NCBI RefSeq assembly: GCF_008329535.1
Contig: NZ_NPKR01000003.1
Location: 620,001-684,000, forward strand
DNA length: 64,000 bases
Direction of reading: 5' to 3'
Source of the DNA: Mycolicibacterium sp. P1-18
GTDB taxonomy: Bacteria; Actinomycetota; Actinomycetes; Mycobacteriales; Mycobacteriaceae
Under the pieces are notes generated by a model. It was given only the letters and a program-made list of their open reading frames with translations. It ran no database searches and had not been told where the DNA came from. Below, in pieces: positions 26,491-35,288 of the stretch. The position numbers and the translations under genes are program-made. Numbering within the stretch: position 1 is the first letter of the stretch; each line of letters starts with the position of its first letter.

Positions 26491-27960
26491 ATGATTGAAC
26501 ACCTCGACGTCCTGATCGTCGGCGCCGGCATCTCCGGCATCAGCGCGGCCTGGCACTTGCAGGACCGCTCGCCGTCGAAGACCTACGCGATCCTCGAACG
26601 CCGCGAGAACATGGGCGGCACGTGGGACCTGTTCAAGTACCCCGGCATTCGCTCGGACTCGGACATGTTCACCCTCGGCTTCCGGTTCAAGCCGTGGACG
26701 TCGGCCAAGGCGATCGCCGACGGGCCCTCGATCCTGTCCTACATCAAGGACGCCGCTACCGAGAACGGCATCGACAAGAACATCCGCTACCGCCACCGGG
26801 TGGTCGCGGCCGACTGGTCCGACGCCGACAACCGCTGGACCGTCACCGTCGACACCGGCGACGACGAGATCACCATGACGTGCTCGTTCTTCTTCGCCAC
26901 CACCGGCTACTACAACTACGACGAGGGCTACTCGCCGGAGTTCCCCGGCTCCAAGGACTTCGCGGGCACGATCGTGCACCCCCAGCACTGGCCGGAGGAC
27001 CTGGACTACACCGGCAAGAAGATCGTCGTCATCGGCAGCGGCGCCACCGCCATCACGCTGATCCCCGCGCTGGTCAACAGCGGCGCCGGGCACGTCACCA
27101 TGCTGCAGCGCTCGCCGTCCTACGTCGGCTCGCTGCCCGACGTCGACCCCGTCGCCGTCGCCGCCAACAAGTACCTTCCCGAGAACGTGGCCCACGTGGT
27201 CAACCGGTGGAAGGCCATCATCTTCAGCACCGCGCAGTACCAGCTCGCCCGCAACTTCCCGAACTACATGCGCAAGACGCTGATGACCATGGCCAAGCGT
27301 CGGCTGCCCGAGGGCTACGACGTCGAGAAGCACTTCGGCCCCAGCTACAACCCGTGGGACCAGCGCCTGTGCCTGGCCCCCAACGGCGATCTGTTCAAGA
27401 CCATCCGCAAGGGCAACGCCGACGTCGTCACCGACACGATCGACACCTTCGTTCCCGAGGGCATCAAGCTCGCCTCCGGCGAGGTGCTGGACGCCGACAT
27501 CATCGTCACCGCAACGGGTTTGAACATGCAGCTGCTGGGCGGGCTGACGCCCACCCTGAACGGCGAGCCGATCGACCTGACGTCGCTGATGACCTACAAG
27601 GGTCTGATGTTCTCCGGCATCCCCAACTTCGCGATCACCTTCGGGTACACGAACGCGTCGTGGACGCTCAAGGCCGACCTGGTCTCCGAATTCGTCTGCC
27701 GCGTGCTGAACTACATGGACGACAACGGTTTCGACCGCGTCGTGCCCGAGCACCCCGGTTCGTCGGTCGGCGAGCTGCCGTTCATGGACTTCGCGCCCGG
27801 CTACTTCCTGCGGGCCATCGACCAGCTGCCGAAGTCGGGTTCGCGGGCGCCGTGGCGACTCAAGCAGAACTACCTGCTCGACCTCCGACTGATCCGCCAG
27901 GGCAAGGTCGACGACGAGGCCCTGCACTTCACGAAACACCGTGCGCCCGTCGGCGTCTAA
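26491..27960 (+). CDS. ethA: FAD-containing Baeyer-Villiger monooxygenase EthA
   Basis: A 489-residue flavin monooxygenase, the same length as M. tuberculosis EthA. It has the FAD site GAGISGISAAWHLQ (residues 11-24), GGTWDLFKYPGIRSDSDMF, the Baeyer-Villiger fingerprint region around SPEFPGSKDFAGTIVHPQHW, and the NADPH site VIGSGATAITLIP. The enzyme oxidises ketones and thioamides and is the known activator of ethionamide-type prodrugs. It is divergent from ethR and convergent with rraA. Confidence 0.95.
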   Translation: MIEHLDVLIVGAGISGISAAWHLQDRSPSKTYAILERRENMGGTWDLFKYPGIRSDSDMFTLGFRFKPWTSAKAIADGPSILSYIKDAATENGIDKNIRYRHRVVAADWSDADNRWTVTVDTGDDEITMTCSFFFATTGYYNYDEGYSPEFPGSKDFAGTIVHPQHWPEDLDYTGKKIVVIGSGATAITLIPALVNSGAGHVTMLQRSPSYVGSLPDVDPVAVAANKYLPENVAHVVNRWKAIIFSTAQYQLARNFPNYMRKTLMTMAKRRLPEGYDVEKHFGPSYNPWDQRLCLAPNGDLFKTIRKGNADVVTDTIDTFVPEGIKLASGEVLDADIIVTATGLNMQLLGGLTPTLNGEPIDLTSLMTYKGLMFSGIPNFAITFGYTNASWTLKADLVSEFVCRVLNYMDDNGFDRVVPEHPGSSVGELPFMDFAPGYFLRAIDQLPKSGSRAPWRLKQNYLLDLRLIRQGKVDDEALHFTKHRAPVGV

Positions 27961-27980
27961 CTCCCACAACAGCAGACGGG

Positions 27981-28012
27981 AACGCCCGTCATCCGACCGG
28001 ATGGGGGGCGTT
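27981..28012. terminator. Bidirectional hairpin between ethA and rraA
   Basis: Inverted repeat AACGCCC (27981-27987) and GGGCGTT (28006-28012), continued inwards by CATCC (27990-27994) and GGATG (27999-28003). It sits between two converging genes and ends 16 bases from the rraA stop, so it can serve both. Confidence 0.7.
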
Positions 28013-28027
28013 GTCGTCGGCGGGAAA

Positions 28028-28507
28028 CTAGGCCGGCACGACGACGATGCCGTCGTCGTCGCAGTACGCGATCTCACCGGGGCTGAACGTCACGCCGCCG
28101 AAGGTCACCGCCACGTCGCGCTCGCCGGCTCCGGTCTTGGTGCCCTTGCGAGGGTTGGTGCCGAGGGCCTTGACGCCGAGATTCATGGTGCGCAGCGCAG
28201 CGGCGTCGCGCACCGCGCCGTGGACGACCACACCCGCCCAGCCGTTGTCGACGGCCAGACCGGCGATGACGTCACCGACCAACGCCGTGTGCAGCGATCC
28301 GTCGCCGTCCACCACCAGAACCCCGCCGTGTCCCGGCTCGGACAGGATGGACTTCAGCAGCGCGTTGTCCTGAAAGCACCGGACGGTCGTGACGGGGCCG
28401 GCGAACATCGTCGTGCCGCCGAGGTTCTGCAGTTGCAGGTCGCAGCTGCGGACGTCGGGGTAGATCTCGTCGACGAGGTCGGCGGTGGCGCGCGGTTCGA
28501 TGGTCAC
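28028..28507 (-). CDS. rraA: RraA-family protein (RNase E activity regulator / HMG aldolase-like)
   Basis: A 159-residue RraA-fold protein at the position of M. tuberculosis Rv3853. The conserved core is visible: [55 protein letters not shown] and the C-terminal [15 protein letters not shown]. RraA proteins form trimers and inhibit RNase E; relatives with the same fold are class II 4-hydroxy-4-methyl-2-oxoglutarate aldolases, and the GDGS plus RD residues needed for that activity are present, so either role is possible. It starts with GTG. Confidence 0.9.
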   Translation of the reverse strand: MTIEPRATADLVDEIYPDVRSCDLQLQNLGGTTMFAGPVTTVRCFQDNALLKSILSEPGHGGVLVVDGDGSLHTALVGDVIAGLAVDNGWAGVVVHGAVRDAAALRTMNLGVKALGTNPRKGTKTGAGERDVAVTFGGVTFSPGEIAYCDDDGIVVVPA

Positions 28508-28521
28508 GGCTCGATGCTAGG

Positions 28522-28974
28522 TCAGTCGTCGTCGGAGCTGCGCCGCGCCAGCAACACGACCAGCAGGGCCAGCGCGCCCGCCGCCACCGCGACGACCAGC
28601 GGCAGTCGGGACGATTCCGGACCGGGTAGCGGAATGGGTGTCGGGGCGCTGGCGACCGTCGACTTCGCCTGGGCGGCAACCTCCTGCGCCGGCGAGATCG
28701 GTGCAGGATCGCCGTCGACCTCGGCGGAAGGAGCCGGGGCGGGCGTCGGAGCCGGCACCGCCGCCACGGGGGGAGGTGGTGGCGGGGGCGCGGCCTTCTT
28801 CGCCGGTGCCTTCTTGGCGGGGGCGGCCTTCTTGACCGGTGCCTTCTTCGCCGGTGCCTTCTTGGCGGCCTTCGCCGGCGGCGTCTTGGCCGGTGCCTTC
28901 GGGGCCTGGTCGGCGACAGCGTCCGGCGATCGGTCGTCGGGCGTCTGGCCCTGTCGATCCTGCTCGTCGGCCAT
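28522..28974 (-). CDS. Hns-like, Lys/Ala/Pro-repeat protein with C-terminal membrane helix (Rv3852-type)
   Basis: A 150-residue protein at the place of the gene called hns in M. tuberculosis (Rv3852). After an acidic start it has a histone-H1-like run of KKAPAKK-type repeats (about residues 25-65), a proline tract and QEVAAQAKSTV, then a C-terminal membrane helix (LVVAVAAGALALLVVLLARR). The basic repeats can bind DNA and the helix would tie it to the membrane. ATG 28974 has AAGGAG eight bases upstream. The internal A/K/P repeats may vary between strains. Confidence 0.82.
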   Translation of the reverse strand: MADEQDRQGQTPDDRSPDAVADQAPKAPAKTPPAKAAKKAPAKKAPVKKAAPAKKAPAKKAAPPPPPPPVAAVPAPTPAPAPSAEVDGDPAPISPAQEVAAQAKSTVASAPTPIPLPGPESSRLPLVVAVAAGALALLVVLLARRSSDDD

Positions 28975-29064
28975 GGGGGCTGCTCCTTTGCGGTCTTGCG
29001 TCACAGAGTCGGCGTGCGATGAGTCATCTGCAGCGGTGACCATCATGCCAGCTGGCGAATTCGG

Positions 29065-30000
29065 CTAACCGGTCACCGCCAGCGCGGCAGCGAGCGTCAA
29101 GGCGATCGCCATCACCGCCAACTCCAGCCGGGACTTGCGCCGCGACACGTCGACGCCGACCCGGTGCGACCGCGCCGCCGGCAGCCAACCCGCCCGGTTG
29201 CGGGCCGCCAGAACCACCAGGACCACGGTCACCACCAGCTTGGCCGCCAGCACCCGCCCGTACGCGCTTCCGTAGAGGTCGGCCGGGGACTGCAGCGTCC
29301 CGAACGCGCCCACCACGCCGAAGACCAGCAGCGCCACGACACACCAGAACGACATCTGGGAGAACCGCGGCAGCACCCTGGCCCACTGGCCGCGGTGGGT
29401 CACCACGAGCACCAGCGCCGCCAACGCGCCGCACCACAGCGACGCGGCCAGTGCGTGCACCGCCACCGCCATCCCGCCCAGCGGGCTCTCCGAGAGGTGT
29501 CCGACCAGGCTGCGACCCGCGACGCCGACGGCCGCCGCGCCGGTGGCGATCACCCCCGTCGTCGACGACGGCCGGGTGCCTCCCGCCGAGGAGACCGCCA
29601 GCACGCACACCACCACCGCCGCCGCCAGACAGACCAGACCGGCCCGCCCCACCGCGGTGTCGGTGGCGAACACCACGGTGGTGCGCACGCCGACCCGGGC
29701 CGTCGACGAGCCCGCCGCCTCGGCCGCGCCGACGAACAACCGGATCAGCTCGGCGACCGCCCACAGCGCCGAGACCACGACGAGCGGGCGCGCCGCACGG
29801 GAGGCCAGCTCGTCGCGGTAGCGCTCGACGTCGACCGCAGGCACGACGACGAGGCCCAGCGTCACCACCGCCGCCACGTCGCAGACGGCGCGCACCAGGC
29901 TGGCGGCAGGCGAATTCTGCGGATGCGCCAACGCCCAGGCCAACCCGGCGGCGCCCCCGACGCACAGGGCGCCGACGAGCGCCGCTCGAAGTCGGCTCAC
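29065..30000 (-). CDS. copD: CopD-family copper-resistance membrane protein
   Basis: A 311-residue protein with eight or so membrane helices and the CopD core: the HALAASLWCGALAALVLVV helix (about residue 190) with its histidine, VGAFGTLQSPADLYGSAYG and YGRVLAAKLVVTVVLVV. CopD is thought to move copper across the inner membrane with periplasmic CopC. The GTG start overlaps the stop of copC as GTGA, which decides the start; a longer frame upstream only shadows copC. Confidence 0.85.
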   Translation of the reverse strand: MSRLRAALVGALCVGGAAGLAWALAHPQNSPAASLVRAVCDVAAVVTLGLVVVPAVDVERYRDELASRAARPLVVVSALWAVAELIRLFVGAAEAAGSSTARVGVRTTVVFATDTAVGRAGLVCLAAAVVVCVLAVSSAGGTRPSSTTGVIATGAAAVGVAGRSLVGHLSESPLGGMAVAVHALAASLWCGALAALVLVVTHRGQWARVLPRFSQMSFWCVVALLVFGVVGAFGTLQSPADLYGSAYGRVLAAKLVVTVVLVVLAARNRAGWLPAARSHRVGVDVSRRKSRLELAVMAIALTLAAALAVTG

Positions 30001-30506
30001 GCGCGCCGCCGCACCGCCAGCCATGCCCCCACGCCGACGATGGCCGCCGCCAGCGCCACGAACGGCCACACCGGAACTCCGTCCGACTCGTCCGACGGCC
30101 CGCCCGCCTTCGGGCCGGGGGAGCCGGTACCTGCCACCGTCAGCGTGAACGACCACGCGCCGCTGACGACGTGGCCGTCGGCCGAGGTGACGCGGTAGTT
30201 GACGGTGTAGCTGCCCGTCGGGCCCAGCGGCAGCACCGCGATGCTGGCGACCGGTCCCGCGACCTGGACGTCCCCCGTCGACCAGAGGTTGCCGTCCGGA
30301 CCGACGACCGTCATGGCCGCGAAGTCGGTCTGCAACCGCTCGTTGAACGTGGCGCTGACGCGCGCCGGTCCGCTGCCGACGGAGCTGTCGGGGGCGGGAT
30401 CGGCCGACACGCGAATGGCGTGCGCGGATGCGACGCCGGCCCCGGCGAGCGCACCCATCGCGAGCGCCACCCCGACCAGGGCCGCGGCGGTGAACCTGCG
30501 GATCAC
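29997..30506 (-). CDS. copC: CopC-domain copper-binding exported protein
   Basis: A 169-residue exported protein. A signal peptide ends in GVASAHAIRVSADPAPDS; the histidine right after the cleavage site is the copper ligand usual in CopC. The beta-barrel domain continues to YRVTSADGHVVSGAWSF, carrying the second Asp-Gly-His copper site, and a C-terminal membrane helix (WPFVALAAAIVGVGAWLAV) anchors it. It starts with GTG overlapping the ycnI stop and overlaps copD, so the three are coupled. Confidence 0.9.
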   Translation of the reverse strand: MIRRFTAAALVGVALAMGALAGAGVASAHAIRVSADPAPDSSVGSGPARVSATFNERLQTDFAAMTVVGPDGNLWSTGDVQVAGPVASIAVLPLGPTGSYTVNYRVTSADGHVVSGAWSFTLTVAGTGSPGPKAGGPSDESDGVPVWPFVALAAAIVGVGAWLAVRRRA

Positions 30507-31198
30507 GTCCGGCGGCGTCCGGTGAGCGCCACGACGACCCCGACGGCGGCGAGCACCAGCGCACCGCCCGCCAGCCACCGTGCCGTGTCGTCCGGTCGCG
30601 ACGTCGCCGGCGCCGCGGCGGTCGGTTCCGCGGTGGCCGTCGCCGTCGGCGCCTGCCCGTGGTCGTCGTCTCCGCCGGCGGGTGTCCCGGTCAGCGTCAA
30701 CTCCGGCACGGGGTGCTCGGGTTCCCCCCCGCCGGGCAGGGGTGGCTGGTCCCACCGCACGACGGTGCCGTCCGAGTAGGTCTGGGTGGCCGGCAACGCC
30801 ACCGTCGGCTGGTTGGGCAGCGTCACCGAGACGTTGAACAACGCGAACTGGTCGGACGAGATGCCGACCGACGGCGCCGCCGTCCACGTGACCGAGCGGA
30901 CGGTGCCTGCGGCGGCGTCGCGGTCGAGCCGGGCCGTCCACCCGGGCATGACCTCCGTGCGAGCGGAAGCGACGTTGGGCAGCGCGACGCTGAATTCCGT
31001 TGTCAGCGCGCCCTTCTCGGATTCTCCCGGGACGCGGAAGGTCAGCACCGAGGTGCTGCCGGGGGTTGCGCCGTCGGCGTCGACGTGCACGTGTGCCGAG
31101 GCCGTGCCGGCCCCCGTGAGCAGTGCGACGGACATGACCGCGCCGGTGGCGGCGGTCGTGATGAGGGCGCGCGAGGACGCCCGGTGAATGGTTCTCAT
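30503..31198 (-). CDS. ycnI: YcnI/DUF1775 copper-binding exported protein
   Basis: A 231-residue protein with a signal peptide ending GTASAHVHVDADGATPGS. The histidines at the new N-terminus and the tryptophan-containing core (SVTWTAAPSVG) are the copper-binding features of YcnI proteins. A Thr/Ala/Pro-rich linker and a C-terminal helix (GGALVLAAVGVVVALTG) follow. ATG 31198 is chosen as the start of a good signal peptide; 23 further codons are open upstream. YcnI is thought to be a copper chaperone for CopC/CopD-type importers. Confidence 0.88.
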   Translation of the reverse strand: MRTIHRASSRALITTAATGAVMSVALLTGAGTASAHVHVDADGATPGSTSVLTFRVPGESEKGALTTEFSVALPNVASARTEVMPGWTARLDRDAAAGTVRSVTWTAAPSVGISSDQFALFNVSVTLPNQPTVALPATQTYSDGTVVRWDQPPLPGGGEPEHPVPELTLTGTPAGGDDDHGQAPTATATAEPTAAAPATSRPDDTARWLAGGALVLAAVGVVVALTGRRRT

Positions 31199-31238
31199 GT
31201 TGGGTTGATGCCTTCGTTGGTCGGATGGGTCGTCTAGG

Positions 31239-31715
31239 TCAGGAGGCGACGACGACCGGTGGACCACGATGCGACAACGACGCCGAGAGAAGGCGTGCGG
31301 ACTGGAGGGGTTGATCCGCGCTCGCGACCGCCGTCACCGAAGGGGCGGCGACGGGGTGGCGGACGAGGCGGGTGGCGACGACGAGCACCCGGGACAGCGC
31401 CGCGGCGAGACGCCCGCCCGCGGCGATCAGGGCGGCGCCGACCGCGACTGCGACGAGGTGCGCGCCGAGCATCGGCAGCGCAGGCGCTCCGGCGGTGGAG
31501 GTGTGGGCGTGCCCGCCCGCACCCAGGAGGACGTGGCTCAGGAGTTGGCCGACCGCGAGGACGGCGACGAGGACCCGCACGTCGACGCCGTCGCGGATGG
31601 TCGTCACCAACGCTCCGAGGGTGAGCGACAGCAAGGCGAGCATTGCAGCCGTGGGACCCGAGGGCAGGCCACCACCGGCGGTGCCGTGCGCCGCCACCGC
31701 GAGTGCCGCCGTCAA
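31239..31715 (-). CDS. Small multi-pass membrane protein heading the copper operon
   Basis: A 158-residue hydrophobic protein with about four membrane segments (MLALLSLTLGALVTTI, VLVAVLAVGQLLSHVLLGAG, LGAHLVAVAVGAALIAAGG). A polar loop, GAGGHAHTS, has two histidines that could meet copper. It ends 40 bases before ycnI on the same strand. The TTG start at 31715 is the longest option; GTG 31697 is equally possible. Function is not known to me beyond the copper context. Confidence 0.6.
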   Translation of the reverse strand: MTAALAVAAHGTAGGGLPSGPTAAMLALLSLTLGALVTTIRDGVDVRVLVAVLAVGQLLSHVLLGAGGHAHTSTAGAPALPMLGAHLVAVAVGAALIAAGGRLAAALSRVLVVATRLVRHPVAAPSVTAVASADQPLQSARLLSASLSHRGPPVVVAS

Positions 31716-31780
31716 CGCTCCGGCCGCCGCCCCGGTGAGGCGGGCCGCCGGTGGCGTACGACGACGGGGACGGCCCTTGA

Positions 31781-32437
31781 TCAGACCACTCCGAGACGCG
31801 CCATCAGGTCGGCGTCTACCCCGTCCAACTGCTCGCTGATCGCGGCGTGCGCGGCCTTGCGTCGGGGGGTCGGCATGTTCTCCGCGGCGGTCACGGCGGC
31901 CGACAGGTCGCGCAGTCGATCGGTCACCGCGGCCACGAACTGCTTGGTCTCGGCATCCTTCGGCTTCTTGGCCGCCACCTGCGGAAGCGTCTGCTCGGCG
32001 CTGGCGATGCGGGCGGACAACGCCCCACCCGCCCCGGAGAACTGACCCACCTGGCTCAGCGGGACGCCCAACCGGTCGGCGCGACGCTCGTCGACGAAGC
32101 CGCGCGCGGCGACGGCGGCACGATAGGCGATCGGCACGACGATCGGGGCGAGCATCCGCGACACCGTCAGCGCCCTGCGAATGCGGGACGCCGACAGCAG
32201 CTTTCCCTCGCGGACCGCCTTGAGCTGCGTCTCGGCCACCCGGAGGGCGTTTCGGTCGCTGGCCCGCTGCGCCTTGAGGCCCGCCTTCATCGCCTTCACC
32301 TGGCGTCTGCCGTCGGCCTTGATGCGCCGCGCTTCGTTCTTCGCGGAGAGTCGTGCCTCCAGCTTCGCCTTGGCCTTGATGGCCTTGGCCTCGGCACGCC
32401 GAGTCGCCCGGCTCTTCCGCCGTCTGAACAGGCCCAT
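31781..32437 (-). CDS. Conserved mycobacterial protein of the Rv3850 type (DUF6474)
   Basis: A 218-residue protein, the same length as M. tuberculosis Rv3850 and in the same place beside espR and the Hns-like gene. The N-terminal 85 residues are very basic, helical and likely coiled (RAEAKAIKAKAKLEARLSAK), then comes a hydrophobic stretch (RMLAPIVVPIAYRAAVAA) and an acidic helical C-terminus ending DADLMARLGVV. It has no catalytic motif. It may be a membrane- or nucleic-acid-associated scaffold; function unknown. Confidence 0.85.
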   Translation of the reverse strand: MGLFRRRKSRATRRAEAKAIKAKAKLEARLSAKNEARRIKADGRRQVKAMKAGLKAQRASDRNALRVAETQLKAVREGKLLSASRIRRALTVSRMLAPIVVPIAYRAAVAARGFVDERRADRLGVPLSQVGQFSGAGGALSARIASAEQTLPQVAAKKPKDAETKQFVAAVTDRLRDLSAAVTAAENMPTPRRKAAHAAISEQLDGVDADLMARLGVV

Positions 32438-32653
32438 CCCGGCTGCCTCCCGGTCATTTCGTCGTGATCTGGCGATCGTGGCTGCGTAGTGCCGCCAACA
32501 CTAATGCCGGTCGTACGACGACCCCTTTCCGGCCCCGGTCCAGGCCTGCGGCCGTCCGCGCTCCAGCAAACGCCGGAGCGGATTCGTGCGAGAATTGGCG
32601 CCATCGAGGGCGCTCCCGAGGCACCCGTCCGGCGTCACGAGAGGTGTCGACAC

Positions 32654-33625
32654 GTGGCTACGCGAATGCGCATCGCCGCGGCGGCCTGTGTCGTGATGTC
32701 CGGGTTGTTCCTCAGCGGCGCCGGTGCCGCATTGGCCATCGCCGATCCCGAGCCGACCCACAGCGACGACACCGGCGGCGAACCCGCCGCCCCGACGGCC
32801 ACCGCGACCCCCGCCTCACCCTCCGACGAGCCCACCGCCACGGCCACCGCGCCCAAGCCCACGTCTCAGGTGGGCGACGGCCGTGGTGGTTCCACCCGCA
32901 CCTCAGAGGCGTCCAGCAAACAAAGCGCGACCAAGGTGCCCCCGACGCCGCAAAGCGACGCCGCCCCGACGCCGACCGTCGCGGCGGCACCGTCCACCGA
33001 GACGGCCACCCCGACCACCACCCCCGCCGCCGCGGAGGACCCCGAGGAGGAGAATCCCGGCTGGCAGTGGTGGCCGTGGTGCTGGCCAGCCCCACCCGGT
33101 CCCGGCCTGCCGCCCGGCACGGTCAGCGGCAGCGGCACCGGGGGCGGTGGTGGCGGCGGCGTGCCCAGGGCGCCTGCCCTGCCCGTCGTCCCCGCGGACC
33201 CCACGGTCGACGTCGTCACCGGGTTGGCAACCGGCGCAGCCCCCCTCGCGCCGCTCGCGCTTCCCGCCGTCGTCGCACCGCTGGGCGTGGGAGCCGGCGG
33301 CAGCGGCGTCGGCGGACCCGGCGTCGCCCCCGGACCGTCGGCGCCACGATCCTCCGGCGGCGCACCCGGCACGGCGCCACCGCCCAGGGCCCAGGAGCGA
33401 CCTACGCCCGCCTTCAGCGCCGGCAACGGCGCCATGCCCGCCACGTACCGGGCCGGCTACGGCCAGTACCTGCGCACGGCGGGCCTCGGGGAGATGGCCG
33501 CCGTCGCGGTGCCCGGCGTCACGGGGATCCTCGTGCTCACCCTCGCCGGTGGTGTGCTCGGGTTCCGGCAGGCCCGCGCCGGACACGTCGTCCGCGCCAA
33601 CGGCACCGCACGATTCATCGGTTGA
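32654..33625 (+). CDS. Exported Pro/Thr/Ala-rich membrane-anchored protein
   Basis: A 323-residue protein with a signal sequence (RIAAAACVVMSGLFLSGAGA, cleavage likely after ALAIA), a long low-complexity region rich in Pro, Thr and Ala, and a striking aromatic stretch PGWQWWPWCWPAPPGPG near residue 135. A C-terminal membrane helix (VPGVTGILVLTLAGGVLGF) and a basic tail follow. GTG 32654 has AGGTG seven bases upstream. The composition suggests a cell-wall-spanning, perhaps glycosylated, protein. I do not recognise a family. Confidence 0.7.
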   Translation: MATRMRIAAAACVVMSGLFLSGAGAALAIADPEPTHSDDTGGEPAAPTATATPASPSDEPTATATAPKPTSQVGDGRGGSTRTSEASSKQSATKVPPTPQSDAAPTPTVAAAPSTETATPTTTPAAAEDPEEENPGWQWWPWCWPAPPGPGLPPGTVSGSGTGGGGGGGVPRAPALPVVPADPTVDVVTGLATGAAPLAPLALPAVVAPLGVGAGGSGVGGPGVAPGPSAPRSSGGAPGTAPPPRAQERPTPAFSAGNGAMPATYRAGYGQYLRTAGLGEMAAVAVPGVTGILVLTLAGGVLGFRQARAGHVVRANGTARFIG

Positions 33626-33687
33626 CCGAAACACTCGGCTTCGGCGTGGAAGGACAGGGATAGTGGAGTCAACGAGAGGAGGTTCGA

Positions 33688-34179
33688 ATGCCAGCCAGTC
33701 GTCGCGTCACGCGCGCCGTCAATGAGGTTCTCGACCTCGCGCCCCGACGGGGTGAGGTGTCGCTCGCACGTCTCGTGGAGTCGGTGGCGGAGAGCCGGGG
33801 CCGACCCATCGAGCTGAAGATGGCAGACCTGCCGTCCGGAGTCTGCGGCCAATGGCGCCAGTACGCCGACCGTGACGTCTTCCTGATCCAGCAGGGTCTG
33901 CCCGCCGGGGACCGGACGCTCGCGCACGAACTCGGCCACCTGGTCCTCGGTCACGAGGGCATCTCCGTCGTGGAGGCGGCCAGGGACCACACCGAGTTCG
34001 CGAGCTCCGACCTCATCGGATACATGCTCAACCAGAGGACCGGCTGCATGGGCCCCAGCGGGGAGGACCTCGAGCAGGAGGCCGAGGACTTCGCCGCGCT
34101 GCTCATCTACCGCCTAGGCCGACTGCCGTCGGACCGCGCTTCGATCGTGCAGGTGCGCCTCGGAGAGGCGTTTGGTTGA
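33688..34179 (+). CDS. ImmA/IrrE-family metallo-endopeptidase
   Basis: A 163-residue zinc peptidase. The catalytic motif LAHELGHLVLGH is at about residues 78-89 and a third zinc ligand is likely in LEQEAEDFAALLIY (about residue 130). Family members cleave XRE-type repressors or partner proteins to switch on phage, mobile-element or stress genes. A strong GAGGAGG ribosome site precedes the ATG. Its stop overlaps the TTG start of the next gene. The nearest XRE-type protein is EspR, encoded convergently one gene away. Confidence 0.88.
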   Translation: MPASRRVTRAVNEVLDLAPRRGEVSLARLVESVAESRGRPIELKMADLPSGVCGQWRQYADRDVFLIQQGLPAGDRTLAHELGHLVLGHEGISVVEAARDHTEFASSDLIGYMLNQRTGCMGPSGEDLEQEAEDFAALLIYRLGRLPSDRASIVQVRLGEAFG

Positions 34180-35288
34180 TCATCTGGGTGATCGCCGGTC
34201 TCCTCGGATTGGCCACCGGCTTGCGCATCGGCTGGGCACTCGTCAACAAGCAGTCGCTGGTCAGCGCCGCGATGATCCTTGCGCTCGGCAGCCTCGCACT
34301 GGTTGCCGCGCTGAACTGGGAGCCGTTGACCCTGCTCATCGACACCCTGGTGCGATGGCCGAACGTGTCCACCGTGCTCAGTCAGGTCGCCCTGATCTCG
34401 TGCGCCGCGGGCAGTTGCGTGATGATCACGTCGGCCGCCTCGGAACGCACGCCGACGACGATTCGCCGCATCGCGGTCGTCCAATATGGGATCGCCGCCC
34501 TCATCGCGGCGCTGACGCTGGTGGCGTTCTTCACCTCGCCGCAGCAGCCGGAGATGGCTCCGCAGGAGTACCTTCGTCGCAACCTGGGGTCCGGGGCGAT
34601 GACGGTGTCGTGGCTGCTGCCGCTGCTGTACGTCATGTTGGCGCTGACCCTGGTCGCCTGGGCCGGGATGCGGCACTCGAACCGGACCCGGCGGGGTCGC
34701 GCCCTGTTCGTGTTCACCGTCGGCGTCGCGCTCATGGTGCTGGCCAGCGCGTTCTTCCTGCTGCGGGCCGTCGGCACCACCGACTTCATCGGCGTCGGCG
34801 CGGCGGCGACCCTGCTCGGCTGCGCCATGCTGGTGGTGGCCAGCGGATCACTGCTGCCGAGCGTCGAGGACTGGTTCGGCGCCCGGCACGAACTGCGGAT
34901 CATTCAGCCCTTGCTCGACGAGCTGAGCCGCCGCCATCCCAACGTCGGCATCGGGGTACGGCCGCGTGGACCGCTGTTGTTCCGGGTCGCCGAGCAGATG
35001 TCGATGATCTCCGACGCTCTGTACCTGGAGGCCACGCGTGCGCTCGGCGGGGACGAGTCCGACGAGGAGGGCGCCGAGTCACCGGACGTCGAACCGGAGG
35101 AACAGTCCCTGCGCATCGCTGAGTGGATCAACGCGGGTCGGGAGCATCCCGGGGACGCCGCGGACGCCAAGTTCCCGGGACCGCATTGGCTACGCCAGCC
35201 GCCGTCGTATTCGGATCGCGAGTGGATCCTCGCCATCGCCGATCAGTACCGGACGCTCGAGAACAAGGTGAGCGTCGCGTCGAACTAG
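34176..35288 (+). CDS. Multi-pass membrane protein, MAB_1171c/DUF6545-like putative transporter
   Basis: A 370-residue protein whose first 240 residues form about seven membrane helices (IIWVIAGLLGLATGL, ALGSLALVAALNW, MTVSWLLPLLYVMLAL, AATLLGCAMLVVAS). The 130-residue cytoplasmic tail starts LLPSVEDWFGARHELRIIQPLLDEL and contains an acidic insert. This matches an actinobacterial family often found next to ImmA/IrrE peptidases. The TTG start overlaps the peptidase stop as TTGA, so expression is coupled. Its stop codon overlaps that of convergent espR. A sensor role passing a signal to the peptidase is plausible (inference). Confidence 0.78.
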   Translation: MIIWVIAGLLGLATGLRIGWALVNKQSLVSAAMILALGSLALVAALNWEPLTLLIDTLVRWPNVSTVLSQVALISCAAGSCVMITSAASERTPTTIRRIAVVQYGIAALIAALTLVAFFTSPQQPEMAPQEYLRRNLGSGAMTVSWLLPLLYVMLALTLVAWAGMRHSNRTRRGRALFVFTVGVALMVLASAFFLLRAVGTTDFIGVGAAATLLGCAMLVVASGSLLPSVEDWFGARHELRIIQPLLDELSRRHPNVGIGVRPRGPLLFRVAEQMSMISDALYLEATRALGGDESDEEGAESPDVEPEEQSLRIAEWINAGREHPGDAADAKFPGPHWLRQPPSYSDREWILAIADQYRTLENKVSVASN

